Shown here: positions 1-5,450 of the stretch, piece by piece | Layout of the letters: the number at the start of each line of letters is the position of its first letter | How positions within the stretch are numbered: position 1 is the first letter of the stretch | Assembly (NCBI GenBank): GCA_024689525.1 | Contig: JAILDI010000150.1 | Location: 1 to 5,450, forward strand | Reading direction: 5' to 3' | Length of the DNA: 5,450 nt | From: Bacteroidales bacterium | Lineage (GTDB): Bacteria > Bacteroidota > Bacteroidia > Bacteroidales > UBA932 | Notes under the pieces: model-generated | The model's input: only the letters and a program-made list of their open reading frames with translations | The model's database searches: none | Told to the model about the DNA's origin: nothing | Program-made: the position numbers and the translations under genes

Positions 1-951
1 ACGGTGGCTTCGATTGTGAAGACTCTCCGCGAGCACGGGGCGATGGATTATACCTGCGTTGTGGCTTCCACGGCGGCGGATCCGGCTCCTATGCAATACT
101 ACGCGCCTTTCGCCGGGGCGGCTATCGGCGAGTATTTCCGCGACACCGGCAGGCACGCGCTTGTGGTGTACGACGACCTTTCCAAGCAGGCAGTGGCATA
201 CCGCGAGGTGTCCCTGATCCTGAAGCGCCCTTCCGGCCGAGAGGCTTATCCGGGCGATATTTTCTACCTGCATTCGAGGCTGCTGGAAAGGGCGGCGAAG
301 ATTATCGGCCAGCAGGAGGTTGCCGCGCAGATGAACGACCTTCCGGAGTCGCTCAAGGGGCGCGTGAAGGGCGGCGGTTCGCTTACGGCCCTGCCTATCA
401 TCGAGACTCAGGCGGGCGACGTATCGGCCTACATTCCCACGAACGTGATTTCCATCACGGACGGCCAGATTTACCTGGAGAGCTCGCTCTTCAACCAGGG
501 CGTGAGGCCGGCTATCAACGTGGGTATCAGCGTGTCCCGCGTTGGCGGCAGCGCGCAGCTCAAGAGTATGAAGAAGGTGGCGGGAACGCTGAAGATCGAC
601 CAGGCGCAATGGGCGGAACTGGAGGCGTTCAGCAAGTTCTCCAGCGACCTGGACAAGGTGACGGAAATGGCGCTGGACAAGGGCCGCAAGAACAACAAGT
701 TGCTCATCCAGCCGCAGTATACGCCCTGGCCCGCAGGCGAGCAGGTGGCGGTGCTGTATTGCGGCACGCACGCATTGATGAAGGATATCTCCATCGACAA
801 GGTGGGAGAGTTCCAGAACCTGCTTCTGGAGCGCCTCCGCGCCGCACACAAGGCCGATGTGCTTGAGCCCCTGAATAAGGGTGTTATCAATGACGACATC
901 GGCAAAACTATCGAAAAAGAAGCAGAAAGTATTATTTTGGCGCTTAAGTAA
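1..951 (+). CDS. atpA: F1Fo ATP synthase subunit alpha, C-terminal part (5' end outside window)
   Basis: Alpha subunit of the F1 catalytic head; with beta it forms the alpha3beta3 hexamer that makes ATP from ADP and phosphate at the inner membrane. The frame is open from base 1, and the first residues ([18 protein letters not shown]) are internal alpha sequence, so the GTG at 4 is an internal valine and not a start. About 316 residues are visible; the family is about 500-530, so the N-terminal barrel and the Walker A loop lie upstream. Visible landmarks, numbered from base 1: the Walker B-like strand LVVYDD (54-59), GREAYPGD (79-86), the block [19 protein letters not shown], and SVSRVGG with the conserved arginine at 180 that reaches into the beta catalytic site. 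The insert [15 protein letters not shown] before SLTALP is what I recall from Bacteroidota alpha subunits. The C-terminal helical domain is complete to TAA at 949-951. atpG follows after three bases, as expected for an atp operon. Confidence 0.98.
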   Translation, partial: TVASIVKTLREHGAMDYTCVVASTAADPAPMQYYAPFAGAAIGEYFRDTGRHALVVYDDLSKQAVAYREVSLILKRPSGREAYPGDIFYLHSRLLERAAKIIGQQEVAAQMNDLPESLKGRVKGGGSLTALPIIETQAGDVSAYIPTNVISITDGQIYLESSLFNQGVRPAINVGISVSRVGGSAQLKSMKKVAGTLKIDQAQWAELEAFSKFSSDLDKVTEMALDKGRKNNKLLIQPQYTPWPAGEQVAVLYCGTHALMKDISIDKVGEFQNLLLERLRAAHKADVLEPLNKGVINDDIGKTIEKEAESIILALK

Positions 952-954
952 TTA

Positions 955-1845
955 ATGCCAACACTCAGGGAGATAAAGAGTCGCATCGGATCGGTGCGGA
1001 GCACGCTGAAGATTACATCGGCGATGAAGCTGGTGTCGTCGTCGAAGTTGCGCCGCGCGCAGAATGCAATTGAGTCGATGAGGCCGTATCAGAGGCAGAT
1101 GGACGGCATTCTGCAGACGTTGCTGGAGGCTGGGGCGAAGATGCCGGAGGCGCAGGTGAAGGAGGGAGCGCCGCTGGCGATTGTGGCCGTGTCGTCGAAT
1201 GCGTCGCTGTGCGGCGGGTTCAACGCAGGGGTGATTGCCAAGGTGAAGGCCGTTCTGGCCGATAATCCCAACGCGGTGGTGTACTGCGCGGGCCGCAAGG
1301 TGGCCGATGCGATGCGCAAGGCCGGCCACCCCTCGCCGGAGAATCTGAACGCGCTTTCCGAAAAGCCCGCCTACGGCCCCGCAGCCGACCTTGCGGGACG
1401 ACTGATGGATGATTTCGAGGAAGGCCGCATCTCGGGCGTGGTGCTCGTGTACAGCCACTTCGTCTCCGCCGCCAAGCAGGTGCCCGTGGCGGAGCAGTTG
1501 CTGCCGGCCACAGCTGTCATTTCGAGCGAAGCCGAAGGCGAAGTCGAGACCCGAGCTTGCGAGAGATGGCCTCAGCCAAAATCTATCGACAAGGATTACA
1601 TCGTCGAGCCCTCGGCCCAGGAGATGCTATCGGCCCTCCTGCCCAAATCCATCAAACTGAAGCTCTACACCGCGCTCCTTGACAGCGCCGCCTCAGAGCA
1701 CGCCGCTCGCACCATCGCGATGCAAACCGCCACGGACAACGGCGAGAACCTCCTCGCGGAGCTCACCCTCATCTACAACAAAACCCGCCAACAGAAGATT
1801 ACTACCGAGATCCTGGACCTCGCCGGCGGCAAAATCGAAGAATAA
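955..1845 (+). CDS. atpG: F1Fo ATP synthase subunit gamma
   Basis: Gamma is the central rotor shaft that couples proton flow through Fo to conformational change in alpha3beta3. The 296-residue length is normal (about 285-300). The N-terminal helix has the signature MPTLREIKSRIGSVRSTLKITSAMKLV; the C-terminal helix has SAASEHAARTIAMQTATDN (residues 244-262) and LIYNKTRQQKITTEILDLAGG. Both halves of the coiled-coil shaft are therefore intact, with the Rossmann-like middle domain between them (for example LAIVAVSSNASLCGGFN). The ATG lies three bases after the atpA stop, with no recognisable Shine-Dalgarno, so it probably depends on translation of atpA. Two oddities: residues about 186-205 are encoded by DNA resembling a dispersed repeat (separate entry), and codon choice shifts from G/T-ending in the first third to C-ending in the last third (Leu CTG/TTG to CTC, Ile ATT to ATC). 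No terminator hairpin follows, so read-through into the next gene is possible. Confidence 0.98.
   Translation: MPTLREIKSRIGSVRSTLKITSAMKLVSSSKLRRAQNAIESMRPYQRQMDGILQTLLEAGAKMPEAQVKEGAPLAIVAVSSNASLCGGFNAGVIAKVKAVLADNPNAVVYCAGRKVADAMRKAGHPSPENLNALSEKPAYGPAADLAGRLMDDFEEGRISGVVLVYSHFVSAAKQVPVAEQLLPATAVISSEAEGEVETRACERWPQPKSIDKDYIVEPSAQEMLSALLPKSIKLKLYTALLDSAASEHAARTIAMQTATDNGENLLAELTLIYNKTRQQKITTEILDLAGGKIEE
1514..1569. repeat. Dispersed-repeat-like block embedded in atpG
   Basis: This stretch begins TGTCATTTCGAGCGAAG and continues as three successive imperfect hexamers, GCGAAG, CCGAAG and GCGAAG (1526-1543), then TCGAGA and CGAGCTTGCGAGAGATGG. From memory, the wording TGTCATTTCGAGCGAAG...GTCGAGA is that of an abundant short repeat found mostly between genes in many Bacteroidota genomes. 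Here it is read in the atpG frame as about residues 186-205 (AVISSEAEGEVETRACERW), between the Rossmann domain and the conserved DYIVEPS segment, where gamma subunits vary in length and sequence. The boundaries are approximate, and the identification rests on recall, not on a search. Confidence 0.5.
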
Positions 1846-1846
1846 T

Positions 1847-1877
1847 TTTGTAGAGAGATTATTTTTACGTAACTTTG
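1847..1877 (+). promoter_or_regulatory. Bacteroides-type promoter for the orphan ATPase gene
   Basis: TTTG at 1847-1850 and TAACTTTG at 1870-1877 are separated by 19 bases. This matches the Bacteroidota primary-sigma consensus of a -33 TTTG and a -7 TAnnTTTG without mismatch and with accepted spacing. Transcription would start near 1882-1886, giving a leader of under about 20 bases before the ATG at 1902. The -33 box begins right after the atpG stop codon. Confidence 0.75.
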
Positions 1878-1902
1878 CGTAACGTAAAATAACGTAAAAA
1901 TA
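1860..1902. promoter_or_regulatory. Operator-like cluster: 11-bp inverted repeat with four CGTAA copies
   Basis: Positions 1860-1870 and 1892-1902 are a perfect 11-bp inverted repeat with a 21-base spacer, the right arm ending on the A of the start codon. Within it CGTAA occurs four times, starting at 1868, 1878, 1883 and 1893, a spacing of 10, 5 and 10 bases. AACGTAAAA is directly repeated at 1881-1889 and 1891-1899, and TTACGTAA (1865-1872) is itself palindromic. The array covers the -7 box, the predicted transcription start and the start codon, where a bound protein would block transcription. The repeat structure is seen directly; its role as an operator is inferred. Confidence 0.55.
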
Positions 1903-3041
1903 TGGAAGACGCTCGTAACCCCTTCATTCTTACGCCTTTTGTGCCTGAGAAATACTTCTGTGACCGGGAGAAGGAAACCGCGCAATTATGTAAACACATC
2001 ATTAATGGAAGGAATGTGGCGCTGTTTGCCAAACGTCGTCTCGGCAAAACGGGACTAATCCGTCACTGTTTCGAGCAGGAGGCCATCAAGAACAGTTTTA
2101 ATACTTTTCTTGTTGACATATATCCTGCCGGCAGTCTTAAAGAAATGACAGCGCTTTTCGCACAGGAGGTTTTTTCGAAATCCACAACTCTGGGATTCAG
2201 GGATAAACTGCTTAAGGGGTTGAAATCCATACGGCCGATACTTGGTTATAATGAGCTTACTTCCACTTTTACTCTATCTGCCGGGCTTGGGGAGATTACC
2301 CAACCGGACAGAACCCTCGAGGAGATTCTTTCCGTTCTGGATGCTTTGAAAAAACCCACCATCGTCGCCCTGGATGAATTTCAAAAGATAAGAGAGTTCA
2401 AGGAAGCGAATGTTGAGGCGTATCTTAGGACAGCATTTCAGAAATGCAAGAATATTGTGTTTATCTATACCGGGAGTATCGGTCATTCGATGAATAATAT
2501 TTTCAAGTCCCCGGACAAGCCTTTCTACAACAGTGCGGTTATGATGACCATAGACGTAATAGACAGGAAAGTGTACAGGGAATTTGCCGTACGGATGTTT
2601 CAAGAAAGGGGGAGGGATGTAGATCCGGACCTTGTTGACAGGTGTTACGATTATTTCGACGGCGTTACGTGGTATAACCAGCTTCTGATGAATGAGGCAT
2701 TTGCACAAACTGAAGTTGGCGGCAAGATTACCGAGGACAGTTTTGACGGTATCTATTCATCCATCATAGAGCAGCAATCCTTTTCCTATCAGGAATTGTT
2801 CTCCCGTTTTTCAATGAAGCAAAAGCAGCTGCTACTGGCAATAGCTCAAGAAGATAAAGCCGGAGCGATGATAACTTCCCAGGCATTCTTGGATAAATAT
2901 GGTCTCGGCGCTGCCAGTTCTGTCCAAACCGCAGCCACCGCCTTGAAAAAGTCCAACTTCATCACTGAAAACGGCAAGCGTAAGCAGATAAATGATCTCA
3001 TTTTCCGTGACTGGCTGAATAAACTCTGGCTTAATGGCTGA
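1902..3041 (+). CDS. Orphan P-loop ATPase (ATPase_2/AAA-like) with C-terminal winged-helix-like region
   Basis: A 379-residue cytoplasmic ATP-binding protein resembling the multi-copy AAA-like ATPases of Bacteroidales and archaea (Pfam ATPase_2 type); their cellular role is not established and I assign none. The start NPFILTPFVPEKYFCDREKE is typical of this group. The Walker A is AKRRLGKT (43-50), with alanine in place of the usual first glycine but GKT intact. Walker B is LDEF (157-160, Asp158-Glu159). A sensor-like segment, YTGSIGHSMNNIF (189-201), follows, then SPDKPFYNSA. The C-terminal part, about 300-379, has the layout of a winged helix (KQKQLLLAIAQ, FLDKYGLGAASSVQTAATALKKSNFI, then LIFRDWLNKLW), suggesting DNA or partner binding. 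No signal peptide or membrane segment is seen. Base composition differs from its flanks (25 G+C of 60 at 2461-2520 versus 37 of 60 at 4021-4080), hinting at acquisition. It has its own promoter and no partner gene. Confidence 0.88.
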   Translation: MEDARNPFILTPFVPEKYFCDREKETAQLCKHIINGRNVALFAKRRLGKTGLIRHCFEQEAIKNSFNTFLVDIYPAGSLKEMTALFAQEVFSKSTTLGFRDKLLKGLKSIRPILGYNELTSTFTLSAGLGEITQPDRTLEEILSVLDALKKPTIVALDEFQKIREFKEANVEAYLRTAFQKCKNIVFIYTGSIGHSMNNIFKSPDKPFYNSAVMMTIDVIDRKVYREFAVRMFQERGRDVDPDLVDRCYDYFDGVTWYNQLLMNEAFAQTEVGGKITEDSFDGIYSSIIEQQSFSYQELFSRFSMKQKQLLLAIAQEDKAGAMITSQAFLDKYGLGAASSVQTAATALKKSNFITENGKRKQINDLIFRDWLNKLWLNG

Positions 3042-3073
3042 GTTGCCATAATATATATGTACCGACGTTTAGT

Positions 3074-3104
3074 TTTGTAATCACACCGATTTTGCGTATC
3101 TTCG
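3074..3104 (+). promoter_or_regulatory. Bacteroides-type promoter for the permease-lipoprotein pair
   Basis: TTTG at 3074-3077 and TATCTTCG at 3097-3104 are separated by 19 bases, the same geometry as the promoter at 1847-1877. The -7 box differs from TAnnTTTG at one base (C for T). Transcription would start near 3109-3113, about 12-16 bases before the ATG at 3125. An 8-bp palindrome, TTCGCGAA (3101-3108), overlaps the -7 box and may be chance. The rest of the gap from 3042 holds only an AT-rich run and no convincing terminator. Confidence 0.65.
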
Positions 3105-3124
3105 CGAAATTCTTTTCGACCACA

Positions 3125-4465
3125 ATGAAGAAAGCGTCTGACAAGTTCGGATGGAGCACCGCCAGTGCGTTTATCATAGCCAATATGATAGGTACGGGCG
3201 TGTTCACTTCGCTGGGCTTTCAGCTGGTTTCCACACAGAATCTCATCGCAATTCTGCTGCTGTGGTTCCTGGGCGGGGTTATCGCATTCTGCGGCGCTGT
3301 GTCTTACGGTGAACTTGGTGCGGCCATGCCGCGCTCCGGCGGTGAATACCACTATCTGAGCAACATTTATCACCCTGCAGTGGGCTTCCTTGCCGGATGG
3401 GTGTCGCTTATCGTGGGTTTTGCGGCGCCCATTGCGCTATCATGCATTGCGCTGTCGTCGTATGTGAGCAATATTTTCCCTGTGGTTAACGCCAAGCTTC
3501 TGGCGATTGCGGTGCTCACGCTCATTACGGTGGTTCACGCTATCAGCCGTACGGTGAGCGGTCGTTTCCAGAACGTGTTCACGGCCCTCAAGGTGATTGT
3601 CATCATCGGCTTTATCATCGCCGGATTCATACTGCCGGCCCAGTATCAGAGCTTCGCCCCGTCGGTGAAGGAGTTTTCGGCATCGACCATATTCAATACC
3701 AGTTTCGGCGTTTCGCTGGTGTGGGTGTACTACGCGTACTCCGGCTGGAACGCCGCGATCTATATGGCGGGCGACCTCAAGAACCCGCAGAAGAACCTGC
3801 CAAGGGCTCTTCTGCTGTCGACCCTCACCGTTACCATTCTGTATATGCTGCTGAACCTGGTGTTCCTGCTGAGCACTCCGTCGGCGGAGCTCACCGGGGA
3901 GGTTGAGGTGGGCCTCATCAGCGCACGCCATATTTTTGGCACCAGGATCGGCAATATGATGGGCCTCATCATTGCGCTGCTGCTTCTTTCCAGCATCAGT
4001 TCGATGGTGTATGTGGGCCCGCGCGTGTCGCAGGTGATGGGCGAGGACTATCGCATACTGGGCTTCCTGTCCCGCAAGAACAAGCGGGATATTCCCATCA
4101 TCGCCCTGGTATTCCAGTTCGTGGTGGCCCTGCTGCTCATCCTCACGGGCTCATTCTCGCTGGTAACCCAGTACACCGGAATCCTCCTGTCGATGTGCTC
4201 GCTGGCAACCGTGGCCGGAGTATTTGTGCACCGCCGCCGTTTCCCCGACGCGGAAAGGCCGTACAAGACATGGGGCTATCCCGTGACGCCGATAATATTC
4301 TGCATACTTATCCTGGCCTCCATAAGCTATCTCGTGTATGACGATTATCTGGCCACTTTCGTGCGCCACGACCAGAAAGCAATGTGGATGTCGATCATGA
4401 GCGCCGGCACACTGCTGGTGGGCGGCGCCGTTTATTTTGCAAACAAACTCATCAAGAAGAAATGA
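3125..4465 (+). CDS. APC-superfamily amino acid permease
   Basis: A 446-residue inner-membrane transporter, probably importing or exchanging amino acids; the substrate cannot be read from sequence. About twelve hydrophobic segments span the protein, the first starting near residue 12. Family landmarks are the broken first helix with GTGVF (23-27), the conserved SYGELGAAMPRSGGEYHYL (60-78) after helix 2, and YSGWN (205-209) in helix 6 followed by DLKNPQKNLPRAL (217-229). These fit the APC fold, closest in style to LAT-like exchangers and other bacterial permeases. A cytoplasmic basic loop (SRKNKRD) and the C-terminal tail KLIKKK fit the inside-positive rule. I chose ATG 3125, not the in-frame TTG at 3092, because the promoter -7 box at 3097-3104 lies inside the longer version and the family motifs begin just after Met 3125. 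No Shine-Dalgarno is visible. Its stop overlaps the next start. Confidence 0.93.
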   Translation: MKKASDKFGWSTASAFIIANMIGTGVFTSLGFQLVSTQNLIAILLLWFLGGVIAFCGAVSYGELGAAMPRSGGEYHYLSNIYHPAVGFLAGWVSLIVGFAAPIALSCIALSSYVSNIFPVVNAKLLAIAVLTLITVVHAISRTVSGRFQNVFTALKVIVIIGFIIAGFILPAQYQSFAPSVKEFSASTIFNTSFGVSLVWVYYAYSGWNAAIYMAGDLKNPQKNLPRALLLSTLTVTILYMLLNLVFLLSTPSAELTGEVEVGLISARHIFGTRIGNMMGLIIALLLLSSISSMVYVGPRVSQVMGEDYRILGFLSRKNKRDIPIIALVFQFVVALLLILTGSFSLVTQYTGILLSMCSLATVAGVFVHRRRFPDAERPYKTWGYPVTPIIFCILILASISYLVYDDYLATFVRHDQKAMWMSIMSAGTLLVGGAVYFANKLIKKK

Positions 4466-5450
4466 AACGCATAATCTTCGCAGCGGCCGTAATGGCCATG
4501 GTACTTATCCCGTCCTGCAAGAACCGCAGGACCCAGGCCGGCAACCTTCCCGCCGACACAACTGCTGTTGAGGAGCCCGTAGTGGTCCCCCTTCAGGAAG
4601 ACAAAACCCTGGACGATACCGCCCGCATCCTGGCCGGCATGGACGTGGCCCAGGACAGCCCGCTGGCATCCTGGATGGAAAAAGACTTCTGGAAGAAGCA
4701 CAAGGAGGAAATGGACCGCATGTGGGCCACCTGCCGCGAGACCCTGGACAAGATTGACGAATTCGCCGCAACCGACATCAAGGACATCAACGACAAGGCC
4801 CAGAGCGTGTTCTATCCCTTCAGCGGCCCGGACTTCCCGTATGCGGCGGCATTCTTCCCCAAGCCCACCACCTACTGGTTCATGGCGCTTGAGAAAACCG
4901 GCACCATCCCCGTGATGGACCGCATGAGCGAGCACACCTTCAGCATGTACCGCAACGCCATGCGCACCCACCTGAAGAGCAGCTATTTCATCACCAACGC
5001 AATGGACAATGACCTTGCGAACAACGTCATCGACGGAACCATTCCCATCATGATGGTCCTTATGGCCAGGATGGACTTCCACATCGCCTCCATCACCTAT
5101 CAGGTACTGGCCGATGACGGAAGCCTCACCCCCTCCGACAAGCCCACCGACGTGGTTGAAATCAAATACTTCAACCGCGAGGAGAATGTGATGAGGACTG
5201 TCTATTACCTGTACGCAAACCTCCGCGACGAATACTTCAAGGCCGGCACCCAGGCCCTCATCGACAAGTTCGATCCCGCCACCACGGCCGGCTACACCAA
5301 GAGCTGCTCCTACTGCATGCACAAGCCGCACTTCTCCCAGGCCCGCAACGACATGCTCCAGCACGCTTTCGCCGTGGTCCAGGACGATACGGGCGTTCCT
5401 TATAAGTATTTCGAGAAGGACAAATGGGACGTCACCCTCTATGGCGGCTA
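4462..5450 (+). CDS. Predicted lipoprotein of unknown function (3' end outside window)
   Basis: The ATG overlaps the permease stop as ATGA (4462-4465), so the two are co-transcribed and probably translationally coupled. The frame is open to the window edge: 329 whole codons plus TA, which could be a tyrosine or a stop. The N-terminus MKRIIFAAAVMAMVLIPSC is a short basic start, a hydrophobic core and the lipobox IPSC, giving a lipid-modified Cys19. The residues after it (KNRRTQ) are basic and not the acidic surface-export signal known in Bacteroidota, so a periplasm-facing anchor is more likely. Residues 25-65 look like a flexible linker rich in A, P, D and E; the remainder looks helical and rich in Met and aromatic residues (for example FWKKHKEEMDRMW). 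C282, C285, H287 and H290 form a C-x2-C-x-H-x2-H cluster near the visible end. I do not recognise the family. Codon use is strongly C-ending. The pairing with a permease suggests an envelope role but does not show one. Confidence 0.85.
   Translation, partial: MKRIIFAAAVMAMVLIPSCKNRRTQAGNLPADTTAVEEPVVVPLQEDKTLDDTARILAGMDVAQDSPLASWMEKDFWKKHKEEMDRMWATCRETLDKIDEFAATDIKDINDKAQSVFYPFSGPDFPYAAAFFPKPTTYWFMALEKTGTIPVMDRMSEHTFSMYRNAMRTHLKSSYFITNAMDNDLANNVIDGTIPIMMVLMARMDFHIASITYQVLADDGSLTPSDKPTDVVEIKYFNREENVMRTVYYLYANLRDEYFKAGTQALIDKFDPATTAGYTKSCSYCMHKPHFSQARNDMLQHAFAVVQDDTGVPYKYFEKDKWDVTLYGG

Noticed and set aside
4..6. GTG as a possible start of the first gene.
   Set aside because: The residues around it are internal alpha-subunit sequence, continuous with the codon before it; the true start is outside the window.
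952..1458. Minus-strand open frame opposite atpG (and a similar one at 471-1004).
   Set aside because: Both are shadows of highly conserved ATP synthase genes and encode no recognisable protein.
1902..3041. The orphan ATPase as part of a phage-defence system.
   Set aside because: No nuclease, protease, toxin or other partner gene lies beside it, and the neighbours are housekeeping and transport genes. Calling it defence would be guesswork.
3027..3048. TGGC...GCCA pairing at the end of the ATPase gene as a terminator.
   Set aside because: Only four base pairs around a 14-base loop, partly inside the gene, and not followed by a T run.
1846..3079. TTTTGTA directly repeated on both sides of the ATPase gene (1846-1852 and 3073-3079), as a possible target-site duplication.
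   Set aside because: Only seven bases, and each copy contains a -33 promoter box, which explains the similarity. No transposase or terminal inverted repeats are seen.
5304..5330. Cytochrome c heme site in the lipoprotein.
   Set aside because: The motif reads CSYCMH, with one residue too many between the second Cys and the His, so it does not fit CxxCH.
4432..5364. A long open frame of 310 codons on the minus strand.
   Set aside because: It lies antisense to the permease tail and the lipoprotein gene, which has a coupled start and a clear signal peptide. The translation is low-complexity (rich in V, G, H), as expected of the reverse of C-ending codons.

Overview
The window reads as chromosomal DNA from a Bacteroidota bacterium, most likely order Bacteroidales. 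The alpha subunit of ATP synthase has Bacteroidota-like wording. Two intergenic stretches carry the Bacteroides-type promoter (TTTG, 19 bases, TAnnTTTG or a close variant). Start codons lack clear Shine-Dalgarno sequences, and one gene starts with a lipoprotein signal peptide. Genus cannot be fixed from this sequence. All supported genes lie on the + strand.

Layout: (1) Positions 1-1845 are the 3' end of the F1Fo ATP synthase operon: the C-terminal part of atpA, then a complete atpG three bases later. (2) Positions 1846-1901 are a compact control region with a good promoter and a dense cluster of CGTAA repeats inside an 11-bp inverted repeat. (3) Positions 1902-3041 encode an orphan P-loop ATPase with a C-terminal winged-helix-like region, visibly less GC-rich than its neighbours and probably an acquired or mobile-type accessory gene. 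(4) Positions 3042-3124 carry a second promoter. (5) Positions 3125-4465 encode a 12-helix APC-superfamily amino acid permease. Its stop codon overlaps, as ATGA, the start of (6) a lipoprotein gene of unknown function that runs off the right edge.

As a system, atpA and atpG make parts of the F1 rotary motor. The permease and the lipoprotein form a likely translationally coupled pair at the envelope. The ATPase sits between these two units with its own promoter and has no obvious functional link to either.

No clearly new multi-gene system is visible. The two most interesting points are a block inside atpG that resembles a dispersed intergenic repeat of Bacteroidota, read in frame as protein, and the highly ordered operator-like region in front of the orphan ATPase.
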